A stretch of DNA of 49,977 bases from Candidatus Sulfobium mesophilum (GTDB lineage: Bacteria > Nitrospirota > Thermodesulfovibrionia > Thermodesulfovibrionales > UBA6898): the NCBI GenBank assembly GCA_900302705.1, contig OUUY01000130.1, positions 1 to 49,977 on the forward strand, written 5' to 3'. The position numbers were made by a program, and so were the translations under genes. The notes beneath the pieces were generated by a model that was given only the letters and a program-made list of their open reading frames with translations, made no database searches and was not told the origin of the DNA. Shown in pieces: positions 6,740-15,818 of the stretch (position 1 is the stretch's first letter; each line of letters opens with the position of its first letter).

Positions 6740-8994
6740 GGTTTCATTTTACTAAGGCAGTACTCCTAGGCTTTCTCACAGGAATAGTTGGATTGGCAGT
6801 GAGCCTACTCCCCTTCGGACTCAGCCTTGAAGAAAACTTAGGCCTTGACTTACTGTTCACACTGAGAGGAACAAGACAAGCCCCATCGGATGTCATAATC
6901 GTAAGCATAGACAAGGAATCCGCGAATATTCTTAGTCTTCCTGATGACCCCAGAAAGTGGTCACATCAACTCCACGCAAGCCTTACTGAAAGATTAGCTA
7001 GAGAAGGCGCAGAGGTGATTGCCTTCGATATCTTCTTCGAGGATTCCAAGGCCTCCGATGAAGATCGTGCATTTTCGGAAGCAATACGCAAAGCCGGGAA
7101 TGTCGTTCTTTCTGGATACCTCAAGGGTGAGAACCTTCCTCTAACAGCTAAAGGAAAAAATAGTGCGGGAGATCTCACTATCGAAAGACTGGTGCCTCCC
7201 AATGACGCACTTGCACAATCCGCATTGGGCATAGCACCTTTCCCTCTCCCAAAAGTACCTGTCAGGGTGAGCCAGTATTGGACATTTAAGACGGGGGCAG
7301 GCGGTCTCCCATCATTGCCCGTAGTGGCATGCCAGGCCTTCAACTTAGGGATATATGACGAATTCAGACGCCTAATGGAAAAAGTCGCTCCTTCGAAGAC
7401 CATGAAACTCCCTCGGGACAAAAATGCCGTAGTTGGAGCGAAGAGCATCGAGAAGTTGGTTCGAGATTTGAAGGAAATCTTTGAATACGATCCCCTAATC
7501 GCGGAACGAATGCTTAAGGAATTGGAATCCGGGGGAGTATCTCTGGCTGGGACGAAGAAAGATAGAATAAGATCCTTAATTGCAATGTACCACGGTATAA
7601 ACAACCGATACCTGAATTTTTACGGCCCTCCTCGCACTATTACCACTGTCCCCTACTTTCAGATAGTGTCGACAGATGGGCGTGAGGCAATAGGCGCGAA
7701 GCAACCTGATATAAATGGCAAAGCGGTCTTCGTCGGTCATTCAGAACTCTACCGCGCGGGACAAAAAGATGGCTTCTATACCGTTTTTTCACAACAGAAT
7801 GGACTGGATATCAGCGGAGTAGAGATTGCCGCAACGGCATTCGCCAACCTTTTGACTAATCAACATGTTGAGCCTCTGGGATTTGAGACTCGTCTTGCGA
7901 TCATAATGATGTGGGGAATATTAATAGGATCTTTATGTCGTCAATTTCCTGCTGCAATCGCTGCAATGAGCATTGTAGGGCTGGGTGCGGGATATCTCTT
8001 CTTCGCAGAATATAGGTTCAAGGTGAGCGGCACCTGGTACCCAGTGGTAATACCCCTCTTTATTCAGACATCCTTTGCGTTCTTTGGTGCAGTATCATTG
8101 AAGTATAAGGACTCCAATAAAGAGCGTGATCGTATTAGAAAGGCCTTTGGATATTACCTGCCCGATGGGGTCGTAGACCGGCTATCCAAGAATATTGCAG
8201 AGATAAAGGCAGACAGTGAACTTGCCTATGGGATCTGCTTATCGACTGACGCAGAGCAATACACTGCTTTGTCTGAAACCATGGAACCAAAGGAGCTCAG
8301 CGGGTTCATGAACAGGTATTATGCAACTATTTTTGAGCCCATAAAAAAGCACACCGGAGTCGTAGCGAACGTTGTAGGAGATTCCATGCTTGCCATATGG
8401 GTTACTGCAAACCCTGATTCCGCCCTGAAGGATCAAGCGTGCCTCGCAGCGCTTGATATTGCAGAGGCGGTGCACCATTTTAATCAATCATCCGATACCT
8501 CGCCTCTGCCGACCCGCATCGGTCTCCATTCAGGGTATATAGTTCTCGGGCATATTGGGGCGGCTGACCACTACGAGTATCGTCCCGTCGGTGACATCGT
8601 TAATACCGCAACAAGGATAGAAGGTCTTAATAAATATCTTGGCACGCGGATATTAGTATCTGAAGACGTAATTAGTCACCTGGAAGGGTTCCTGACAAGG
8701 GAGTTGGGAAAATTTCTCTTACTTGGAAAATCAAAGCCTATCGTCGTACATGAATTGCTCTGTCGCACAGATGGAGTGAACACGCAGAAAAGGAAAATCT
8801 GCAAGACTTTTGCCGATGCACTCGATTCATTCCGAAGGCAGTCATGGGATGAGGCTATACAGAAATTCTATGTATGCATCAAGAACAGGGGTGAAGACGG
8901 GCCTTCACGGTTTTATCTCAAGCTCTGTGAGCAATACAAAATGCATCCTCCTAGTAATGCGTGGGACGGGGAAGTGTATATGGATAAGAAATGA
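6736..8994 (+). CDS. CHASE2-domain adenylate/guanylate cyclase
   Basis: 752 residues. An N-terminal membrane segment is followed by an extracytoplasmic CHASE2 sensor (about 35-375, with SDVIIVSIDKESANIL and IIAFDIFFED-like sequence), three more membrane spans (about 382-455) and a class III cyclase domain (about 490-680). Cyclase metal and substrate residues are present: the Asp in STDAEQYTALSE, VVGDSMLAIW, and PVGDIVNTATRIEGLN with its Asn and Arg. It should make cAMP in the cytoplasm in response to an unknown periplasmic cue. The start is GTG, overlapping a possible leader ORF. The FecR-TPR-barrel gene follows after 56 bp, and CHASE2 and FecR proteins are often neighbours. A cAMP phosphodiesterase-like gene is divergent. 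Confidence 0.92.
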   Translation: MRFHFTKAVLLGFLTGIVGLAVSLLPFGLSLEENLGLDLLFTLRGTRQAPSDVIIVSIDKESANILSLPDDPRKWSHQLHASLTERLAREGAEVIAFDIFFEDSKASDEDRAFSEAIRKAGNVVLSGYLKGENLPLTAKGKNSAGDLTIERLVPPNDALAQSALGIAPFPLPKVPVRVSQYWTFKTGAGGLPSLPVVACQAFNLGIYDEFRRLMEKVAPSKTMKLPRDKNAVVGAKSIEKLVRDLKEIFEYDPLIAERMLKELESGGVSLAGTKKDRIRSLIAMYHGINNRYLNFYGPPRTITTVPYFQIVSTDGREAIGAKQPDINGKAVFVGHSELYRAGQKDGFYTVFSQQNGLDISGVEIAATAFANLLTNQHVEPLGFETRLAIIMMWGILIGSLCRQFPAAIAAMSIVGLGAGYLFFAEYRFKVSGTWYPVVIPLFIQTSFAFFGAVSLKYKDSNKERDRIRKAFGYYLPDGVVDRLSKNIAEIKADSELAYGICLSTDAEQYTALSETMEPKELSGFMNRYYATIFEPIKKHTGVVANVVGDSMLAIWVTANPDSALKDQACLAALDIAEAVHHFNQSSDTSPLPTRIGLHSGYIVLGHIGAADHYEYRPVGDIVNTATRIEGLNKYLGTRILVSEDVISHLEGFLTRELGKFLLLGKSKPIVVHELLCRTDGVNTQKRKICKTFADALDSFRRQSWDEAIQKFYVCIKNRGEDGPSRFYLKLCEQYKMHPPSNAWDGEVYMDKK

Positions 8995-9050
8995 TTGAGA
9001 AGACGTTAAAACTCTGTGGATAAAGGAAGCAAAACCTTGGGGGGAGGAAA

Positions 9051-12000
9051 GTGAAGAAAAAGAGTTGTGCACTCCTGGTATTCATGGTGTTAAGTGTCGT
9101 AATAGTTCTTCTTTCTCATTCTCATGCGGCTGCCGAGGCTTGCACACGATGGGTAGGCAAAGCCGTTTCAGTCCAGGGAAGAGTCGAAGTACGAAGAAAT
9201 GGTGAAACGCGATGGCAGGCTGTTCGATTGAATGATGTTTTTTGTCCCCGCGATACCATCAGGGTTCAGGAAAAGAGCAGGGCGGCCATTTTCCTTATGA
9301 ATGAATCGACTCTCCGACTTGATCAGAACACTTCCGTCACATTCTCTGAAATTGAAGAAGAAAAGACCTCTGTGATTGACCTCATAACAGGAATTGTGCA
9401 TTTCTTTAGCCGTATTCCGAGAAGTTTAAAAGTAGCAACACCTTTTGTGAATGGCACCGTGGAGGGTACGGAATTTCTTGTGAGTGTTGAGAAGGATAAG
9501 TCCATCCTGTCGGTGTTTGAGGGACAGGTGGTTGCCTCAAATGAGGCAGGGAGTATAATGCTGAGCAGCGGTCACTCAGCAGTGGCGGAAAAAGGCCGGG
9601 CACCTTTTGTGAGCATGATGTTGCGACCACGGGATACTGTCCAGTGGACACTCTATTATCCTGTAATCACTTATGCCCCCCAGGCCGAATGGCAAAGAGA
9701 AGTCTCATCCCTCCTCTCTGTGGGCCGCGTTGATGAGGCAGGCAAAGTGATCGAAAAGATACTCAGTGAGTCTCCGAATAATAGTGATGCCCTGGCTTTT
9801 CAGGCAGTCATTGCACTTGCTCTGAATGAAAGAGCCAAGGCGCTCAGTATTTCGAACAAGGCAGTAGAAGCTGACCCGCGTTCGTCTTCTGCGCGCATCG
9901 CATTGTCCTATGCGCTTCAGGCCCATCTTGATCTTAATGGTTCTCTCGAGAGTCTTAAAGATGCAGCGAAGCTTGACCCAAAAAATGCACTGGCATGGGC
10001 ACGTCTTGCAGAGTTATGGATGTCAGGGGGTCATCTCAGCGAGGCGCTAAAGGCTGCAAACAAGGCTGTTGCCCTCGACCCTAATGTCTCGAGAACCCAG
10101 ACCATCTTGGGATTTGTTTACCTCGCTCAGATAGATACAAGAACCTCCAGAGGGGCCTTTGAAAAGGCGATTGAGCTGGATCAGGCAGACCCCCTGCCAA
10201 GGCTCGGTCTGGGATTGGCGAAGATAAGGGATGGTGAACTTGTAGATGGACGAGAGGAGATTGAGATTTCTGCCAGCCTCGACCCCAACAACTCCCTTGT
10301 CCGAAGCTATCTAGGGAAGGCATTTTATGAGGAGAAACGGGGAGAGAAGGCATCAAACCAGTTTGGCGTCGCTAGAGACCTTGATCCTTTAGATCCAACA
10401 CCTTTCTTCTATGATGCGATTCTGAAGCAGAGTATAAACCGTCCCGTGGAAGCACTTCATGATTTGCAGGAAGCAATCTCGCTCAACGACAATCGGGAAG
10501 TTTATCGGTCGCGCCTGTTACTTGATTCAGACCTGGCAGCGCGGAGTGCGAGTCTTGCCAGAATCTATAACGACCTTGGCTTTCAGCAGGCGGGCCTTGT
10601 GGAAGGCTGGAGGTCGGTAAATACAGATCCGGCTAACTTCTCTGGCCACAGGTTTCTGTCTGACACATACGGTAGTTTACCCCGGCACGAGATCGCAAGA
10701 GTAAGCGAATTGCTTCAATCTCAGCTGCTCCAGCCCGTTAACATCACTCCTGTTCAGCCCATTCTTGGGGAGGCGAACCTCTTTCTTCTGAGAGGTGCAG
10801 AACCTTTGGACACTGGATATAATGAGTTTAACCCTTTGTTTAATCGGAATCGTCTTGCCTTGCAGTTAAGCGGTGTTGCAGGCGGCAACAGCACCTTTGG
10901 AGAAGAAGCCATAGTCTCCGGCGTATACAAACAGTTATCTTTCAGCCTCGGACAGTTCCATTACGAGACGAACGGCTTTCGCGCAAACAATGACCAGCAG
11001 CAGAATATCTATGATGTCTTTGCCCAATACAGCTTTTCGGAAAAAACAAGCATCCAGACTGAATTCAGATATAGGGATACTGAAAACGGCGATCTCAGAC
11101 TCAATTTCTTTCCTGAAGATTTTTCTCCAAACTCTCGCGAGAAAGGAGAGGACAGGTCCTTACGCTTTGGTTTCCATCATGCTTTTACTCCCGGGTCTGA
11201 TCTGATTGGTTCGTTTATCTACCAGAATACAAAGACGAGTCTACACAATGTTTTCATCCCCGTTGATACTCCGCCCAATGTGCTTGAACAAAACACTGAT
11301 CAGGATAGTTACAGTGGAGAGTTTCAACATATTTTCCGCAGGGCCCGCTTTACCCTTATAAGCGGCGCCGGATTTTTCAAGGCAGATATCAACGACGGTA
11401 GTGTAGTAACAATCCTCCTGCCGCCTCCGGCTCCGCCAGTTGAAATCTCGCAGATGCAGGGAAGAGATGTCCGGCATACTAATCTTTATCTCTACTCCCA
11501 GATTAATTATCTTGCAAACGCAGTGTTAACGGTTGGAGGAAGTGCAGACTTCTTTAAGGGTGACCTTGTTGACAAGAGCCAATTTAATCCTAAGCTTGGG
11601 CTGACCTGGAATCCCTTACCTTCGACAACAATACGTGCTGCCCTATTCAGAACCCTTAAGAGGATGCTGGTTACGAGTCAGACGCTTGAGCCGACACAGG
11701 TGGCGGGCTTCAATCAGTTCTTTGATGACGCAGACGGCACGGAGGCGTGGGTCTTCGGAGGAGCCGTGGATCAGAAATTTTCTAAGGATCTGTACGGGGG
11801 CATTGAATATTACCAAAGAGATCTGAAGGTACCTGCCCAAGTAATAAACCAGCCACCCCCGCCTGCAGCCCCAGTAACCTCTGTTGAACTAGTAGATTGG
11901 AAGGAATATGAGGGACGGGCATATCTCTACTGGACTCCCCATCCCTGGTTAGCGTTGAGTGCTGAATACCTCTATGAACAACTTGATAGGGGCTCCACTT

Positions 12001-12362
12001 TCATTTCAGGAATAAAAAACGTTAAGACTCATCGCTTTCCCTTGGGTATCAGTTTTTTCCACCCTTCGGGCTTTGGCGCTGCACTGAAAGCAACATACGT
12101 AAATCAAAACGGAAGGTTTCAGCCACGAGCCGTCCTTGTTCAGTCTGCTCTCACGCCAGAGAATATGTCCATCCCTGGTGCTGATTCGTTCTGGATAGTT
12201 GATGCCTCTGTCAACTACCGCTTGCCTAAACGATGTGGGATCGTCTCAATTATTGGGAAGAACCTTTTTGACAAGTCTTTCAGATATCAGGACACAGACC
12301 CGGTGAGTCCGCTGATACAGCCGAAACGCACAGTCTATTTTAAATTCACCTTTGCCTTATAG
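9051..12362 (+). CDS. FecR-TPR-outer-membrane beta-barrel fusion protein
   Basis: 1103 residues. A signal peptide (residues 1-30) leads into a FecR domain (about 40-160: VQGRVEVRRNGETRWQAV, VATPFVNGTVEGTEFLV, SVFEGQVVAS), then eight or more TPR repeats (about 220-560: AEADPRSSSARIALSYAL-like units such as AALDPNVSRTQTILGFVYL). From about 590 the sequence alternates as in a large beta-barrel resembling TonB-dependent receptors and ends in KRTVYFKFTFAL with a terminal aromatic-rich strand, but no plug domain or TonB box is evident. It should lie in the outer membrane with FecR and TPR in the periplasm. The start is GTG behind GGGGAGG. It sits between a CHASE2 cyclase and a small peptide gene, which suggests a role in sensing or moving an extracellular ligand. 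Confidence 0.85.
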   Translation: MKKKSCALLVFMVLSVVIVLLSHSHAAAEACTRWVGKAVSVQGRVEVRRNGETRWQAVRLNDVFCPRDTIRVQEKSRAAIFLMNESTLRLDQNTSVTFSEIEEEKTSVIDLITGIVHFFSRIPRSLKVATPFVNGTVEGTEFLVSVEKDKSILSVFEGQVVASNEAGSIMLSSGHSAVAEKGRAPFVSMMLRPRDTVQWTLYYPVITYAPQAEWQREVSSLLSVGRVDEAGKVIEKILSESPNNSDALAFQAVIALALNERAKALSISNKAVEADPRSSSARIALSYALQAHLDLNGSLESLKDAAKLDPKNALAWARLAELWMSGGHLSEALKAANKAVALDPNVSRTQTILGFVYLAQIDTRTSRGAFEKAIELDQADPLPRLGLGLAKIRDGELVDGREEIEISASLDPNNSLVRSYLGKAFYEEKRGEKASNQFGVARDLDPLDPTPFFYDAILKQSINRPVEALHDLQEAISLNDNREVYRSRLLLDSDLAARSASLARIYNDLGFQQAGLVEGWRSVNTDPANFSGHRFLSDTYGSLPRHEIARVSELLQSQLLQPVNITPVQPILGEANLFLLRGAEPLDTGYNEFNPLFNRNRLALQLSGVAGGNSTFGEEAIVSGVYKQLSFSLGQFHYETNGFRANNDQQQNIYDVFAQYSFSEKTSIQTEFRYRDTENGDLRLNFFPEDFSPNSREKGEDRSLRFGFHHAFTPGSDLIGSFIYQNTKTSLHNVFIPVDTPPNVLEQNTDQDSYSGEFQHIFRRARFTLISGAGFFKADINDGSVVTILLPPPAPPVEISQMQGRDVRHTNLYLYSQINYLANAVLTVGGSADFFKGDLVDKSQFNPKLGLTWNPLPSTTIRAALFRTLKRMLVTSQTLEPTQVAGFNQFFDDADGTEAWVFGGAVDQKFSKDLYGGIEYYQRDLKVPAQVINQPPPPAAPVTSVELVDWKEYEGRAYLYWTPHPWLALSAEYLYEQLDRGSTFISGIKNVKTHRFPLGISFFHPSGFGAALKATYVNQNGRFQPRAVLVQSALTPENMSIPGADSFWIVDASVNYRLPKRCGIVSIIGKNLFDKSFRYQDTDPVSPLIQPKRTVYFKFTFAL

Positions 12363-12477
12363 ATATATTTTGTTGTATATAAAGGAGGTGGTCAGCTGGA
12401 GGTGATAGCACAGGTTAGAACTGATATGGCAGCAGAGAGGAAACATTAATGGTTAAGTAAAGAAAGGGAGGATAATT

Positions 12478-12708
12478 ATGCCAAAAAAAGCAAAGACATT
12501 TAAAGAGAAAACCGTTGAATTCGAAGCTGACGGTAAAGGCGGAGTTATCGCAACACATAAAGGTAAGACCGAAGCGGCAATACTAGGTGACATCGACCTG
12601 AGCGACCTCGGTATAGCTGTTAATGAGGGAACGATAATTGCAACCCATCGAAATCCTACATGCTTTTGGTATTTTTATGGGGGGAAATGGTATGTGTATT
12701 GCTGTTAG
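12478..12708 (+). CDS. Small peptide with aromatic- and cysteine-rich C-terminus
   Basis: 76 residues behind an excellent ribosome site (GGGAGG, 7-nt spacing). The first 59 residues are charged and soluble with no signal peptide; the sequence IATHKGK recurs as IATHRNP. The last 15 residues are CFWYFYGGKWYVYCC: three cysteines, seven aromatics and a Gly-Gly turn, quite unlike the rest. This two-part layout (acidic/charged leader, hydrophobic Cys core) recalls precursors of ribosomally made modified peptides, but no modifying enzyme or peptide exporter is seen in the window. It lies 115 bp after the FecR-TPR-barrel gene and may be its partner. No family recognised. Confidence 0.7.
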   Translation: MPKKAKTFKEKTVEFEADGKGGVIATHKGKTEAAILGDIDLSDLGIAVNEGTIIATHRNPTCFWYFYGGKWYVYCC

Positions 12709-13100
12709 GTTAGATCAGCCGACTAACGGTTGTTAGCCTCTGCTCACGGCAAAGGAGTTGGATCTGAGAGCTTGGCAAAGTGCTGGGCTCTCGTATTCTC
12801 TCAACCAACATCCAAGCTCCGTTTTCAGCCACAACCTGATGCGAGGGTAAGGATATAAGAAGAGCCGAGATAAGGCAGAATTAGTACGGAATTTTATCGA
12901 GGGCGAGGGACATCTTCTAGCCCTTTCTTTTTAAATGTCCGCACTGATAATCCGCAACAGTTTCAATATCTAACACCTACGAATAGGTCGGTGGACTTCT
13001 CGGCCTGGGCTATAAGCGGGGAGCGCGGACTTCCAAAGGAAAGTGAAAGTCAGCAATTGGGTTTACAAGAGGTGTCAATGCAAATGCTGACTATTGCAAT
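12709..13100. other. Non-coding stretch with a weak terminator
   Basis: No convincing ORF on either strand. A weak hairpin, AGGGC (12900-12904) with GCCCT (12920-12924), is followed by TTCTTTTT and could end the cyclase-FecR-peptide transcript, leaving a 3' region of about 200 nt. No known RNA recognised. Confidence 0.4.
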
Positions 13101-13298
13101 TTAAGATCCCAAATAGACTTCACCGACTATATCCTCTATATGTTCTTCCGGGGAAGGCTGACTGATCATCAAGGCATGCTTGATTACTTCTTGCTTTTCT
13201 TTTTCTGTGAGCGGCGGCCACAGATTGGATTCTTTTACTATTTCTATAATCTCGTTCGCAGTCATACATATCTTCTCACACAAAAAAACGGGCCGCAT
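13101..13298 (-). CDS. Small hypothetical protein
   Basis: 65 residues if the ATG at 13298 is used; a GTG at 13310 and an ATG at 13265 are alternatives. The shortest form, starting MTANEIIEIVKESN, is hydrophilic and helical with an acidic C-terminus (EEHIEDIVGEVY). It follows the 106-residue ORF with a slight overlap or near-contact on the same strand, the usual spacing of an operon pair. No family recognised; it may be a remnant in a gene-poor area. Confidence 0.45.
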   Translation of the reverse strand: MRPVFLCEKICMTANEIIEIVKESNLWPPLTEKEKQEVIKHALMISQPSPEEHIEDIVGEVYLGS

Positions 13299-13300
13299 TA

Positions 13301-13621
13301 TTAGTTCCACGTCAGTTCTATCAGTGGCAAAACACCAATGTGGGGATCGTCAAGTTCGACAAGCTTTAGTATCCACTTATTCTCTTTTTCAGACATCACC
13401 CAAAAGTTAGTTGGTGAAACTTTCCCCGCTACATTGATGCTATCCTCGATGACTTCGACGGACTGCAGTCGTCTGGAACAAACGGTTACTTTATCTTTCT
13501 CCGTGATTATCCTCAATTCTCGGATAAAAGATACATGGTTCCGTAAAACTGATACTGCTGCCCGGCATAGAAGAAAGAGGGAGGGACTTGCCGGTCCTCC
13601 TTTACTGCCCATCTTTCCCAA
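13301..13621 (-). CDS. Hypothetical protein, possibly N-terminally truncated
   Basis: Up to 106 residues. The last 75 look protein-like (KVTVCSRRLQSVEVIEDSIN, SEKENKWILKLVELDDP), whereas the first 25 are Gly/Ser/Pro-rich and lack a convincing start; the frame opens with TTG at 13621 and ATG at 13612 with a modest GGAAAG site. This could be a short intact gene or the 3' end of a lost longer one. It appears coupled to the downstream 65-residue ORF. No family recognised. Confidence 0.4.
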   Translation of the reverse strand: MGKMGSKGGPASPSLFLLCRAAVSVLRNHVSFIRELRIITEKDKVTVCSRRLQSVEVIEDSINVAGKVSPTNFWVMSEKENKWILKLVELDDPHIGVLPLIELTWN

Positions 13622-14345
13622 TTTCAGCCTCCTTGGATCGGATATTCCTAGGCCCCTCTAGACTAACTTCCTTCCTTACCTTTCTTATAACAAACGGCTT
13701 GTCAAATATGAATCCTACTGAGGTAGGGAGTCTTTCTTTTTTGTATCATTAGCGGAGTTTTGCGCGGCATACCTCTCCATGGTTGCCGGTCAAAAAATAA
13801 GGTTAGAGTCTTAGCTGTTGCCCCTTATGCACTCACGATTACGTTAATTACCCGCAGATCAGAGAGGCTGATGAAAAATGAGATGTCCTTCCTGTAACTA
13901 ACGCGAGTTTCAATTTCTTGAAATAGTAGAGTACGTTCAGAATCTTTCTTGTCTTCACGATACCGATGCTGTTATCCCCTCGGATAAGCCGGATTGGATT
14001 TCCGATATCCCAGCGCAAAATACTGGTCGTAACATGCTATATAAGAGAGCCTAATAAACGAAGGGGCATTTGAGGAAGGATTTAGTCTCGCTTCCACCGA
14101 CAACACCTCATTGTGGGCATTCCGCCACAGTAATAATTATCGTTTCTAATCCTTGCACCAAGGCCGCTATTCAATCTGTTGTGTTTATGCGGCACTCTTG
14201 TTCTCCCGAGGCAGGCTCTCAACGTGGATTTTTCTCGTGCTTCGAAGATCGTGACGGCACCATACTTCATCCAGCACACAGCAAAACCAGAATTTTGGAA
14301 TAAAGAAGAGTTTCGAACTGCCGAACTGCCCAGACACTGACTAAA
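13622..14345. other. Gene-poor region
   Basis: Over 700 bp without an ORF that has both a ribosome site and protein-like composition. Open frames such as 14070-14303 look random. No repeat family, RNA or transposase remnant is recognised. Confidence 0.4.
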
Positions 14346-14367
14346 GGGGGGATATGCATATCCCCCC
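14346..14367 (-). terminator. Palindromic terminator of the octaheme cytochrome gene
   Basis: GGGGGGATATGCATATCCCCCC is a 22-bp perfect palindrome starting 15 bp past the cytochrome stop codon. On the minus strand it is followed by TTT, a short tail. Confidence 0.65.
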
Positions 14368-14381
14368 CTTGAATAGTTACG

Positions 14382-15614
14382 TTATTTCCTTGCTGCAGCC
14401 TTCTCGGCCCTTAATTTCCCGGCCTCGTCCTTCATCTTCTGCAGCGTCTCTTTCATCGGAGCCCAGCCATACCAGTGCATATAATCAGGGTTCATATGGA
14501 ACGCGCCCTCAAACGCCCTCATTCTGTACTCGAGAAACATCACGTAAAGGTCCTGCTCTATTGCGCTCTTCGCTTCGTAGAACTGGAGAAGATCAGGGGC
14601 AAATGCCCAGTCAGCGGGCTTTTGAAGTGTCCCGTCGCTATAAAGGCCCTGCACAAGTCTGATCGCCTCGGCCATTATCTTGTCGACGTCCCTGACCACC
14701 ATGTCAGCAGCATCAAGCTGACCTTTTGCATACTCCTTCCCATGGCACTGACCACAAGTGTTAATCATCTTGTCTCGTTCCTTCTGGAACTCTTCTTTTG
14801 TGAGACGCGCGACCTTCCCTGCCTTCACAAGATCAAGCCTTGCCGTAGGAGTACCTTTGTCATCAAGGACTCCGAGTGCCTGCAAAATGGCAACCCTGTC
14901 GTTCATCCAGTCCTTGTCATCTTCGGGGAGTCTCAGCGCAAGGAAGCCCCAGGAGGTCATGACTTCGTGGTTTCCGTTTTGCATGTGACATGTCTGGCAT
15001 GTGGGTGCCCTTTTTGACTTGTTCCCCTCTATCTGCCATATGGTGCCGTGTTTCGAAGTTGACCACATCTCCCACTGGGGATGATCAAATCCCATATGAC
15101 AGGTCTGGCATGCGCGGGGGTCCTTAGCCTCCGACCTCTTGAAGGAATGCCTCGTATGACATGAATCGCACTGCGCATGGCCATACCGATAATTGGTCTT
15201 TACCGCATCGGGCTGGACACCTATCTTATGACAGCTCGAACATCCCTTATACCCTTCACCGGCAACAGCCTTGGGCTGATGACCCATCATAGGCATCGAA
15301 CTGGATGCTATCCATGCGAGGTTGTGTTTTCCTGCCTTAAACTGGTCGGTCTGTTTCTTGTGGCAGCCTACGCAGGTCTCGGGTGTCGGCATCTTTGCGA
15401 GTTTAGCATCGTCCATTTTCTTGTGTTCTGAGCCGTGACAGGATGAGCAATCAACCCCCTTTTTGGACATCTTCCCTTCGAAGTATTGCTCCACAACTCC
15501 GGGTGTTACCTTTTTGTGGCAATCTATGCAAGCGCTCTTTTGTTTGGCTGCAGGAGCGGCGTTGCTTAATATAATTATAAAGCCAATCACTAACACAATT
15601 TTTAAATGTTTCAT
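14382..15614 (-). CDS. Octaheme c-type cytochrome, hydroxylamine oxidoreductase (HAO) family
   Basis: 410 residues with a Sec signal peptide (cleavage near APAA). Eight CXXCH haem sites start at residues 29, 56, 81, 125, 149, 169, 206 and 287. The HAO family is shown by CHMGFDHPQWEMWSTSKHG, RAPTCQTCHMQNGNHEV, WGFLALRLP and the C-terminal GAFHMNPDYMHWYGW. It is shorter than classical HAO (over 500 residues), like versions in non-nitrifiers that probably reduce nitrite or handle hydroxylamine/NO. Whether the cross-linking tyrosine of true oxidases is kept needs an alignment. The ATG at 15614 follows AGAGGAG at good spacing, so the TTG at 15617 is rejected. A CRP/FNR-type site lies about 205 bp upstream. 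Periplasmic; no partner quinol dehydrogenase nearby. Confidence 0.9.
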   Translation of the reverse strand: MKHLKIVLVIGFIIILSNAAPAAKQKSACIDCHKKVTPGVVEQYFEGKMSKKGVDCSSCHGSEHKKMDDAKLAKMPTPETCVGCHKKQTDQFKAGKHNLAWIASSSMPMMGHQPKAVAGEGYKGCSSCHKIGVQPDAVKTNYRYGHAQCDSCHTRHSFKRSEAKDPRACQTCHMGFDHPQWEMWSTSKHGTIWQIEGNKSKRAPTCQTCHMQNGNHEVMTSWGFLALRLPEDDKDWMNDRVAILQALGVLDDKGTPTARLDLVKAGKVARLTKEEFQKERDKMINTCGQCHGKEYAKGQLDAADMVVRDVDKIMAEAIRLVQGLYSDGTLQKPADWAFAPDLLQFYEAKSAIEQDLYVMFLEYRMRAFEGAFHMNPDYMHWYGWAPMKETLQKMKDEAGKLRAEKAAARK

Positions 15615-15818
15615 CAACTGTCTCCTCTCAAGGGTTCACATTTCATTACGTCGTATTTCCGCCTCACTATCAATCGCTTAGGTCTATTCCTTTGGATCCC
15701 TCCCTTCTTTTTCATCCCTATGATTGACCTCGACCGGATTCGCCAGCGACGAATTTTTTTACTCAGTATCATCTGTATGATATTCGGTACCTATTATGAA
15801 CGTGGACCTGCGATGCTC

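Noticed and set aside
14070-14303. 77-residue plus-strand ORF in the gene-poor region
   Set aside because: No ribosome site and composition looks random; the antisense frame is equally open.
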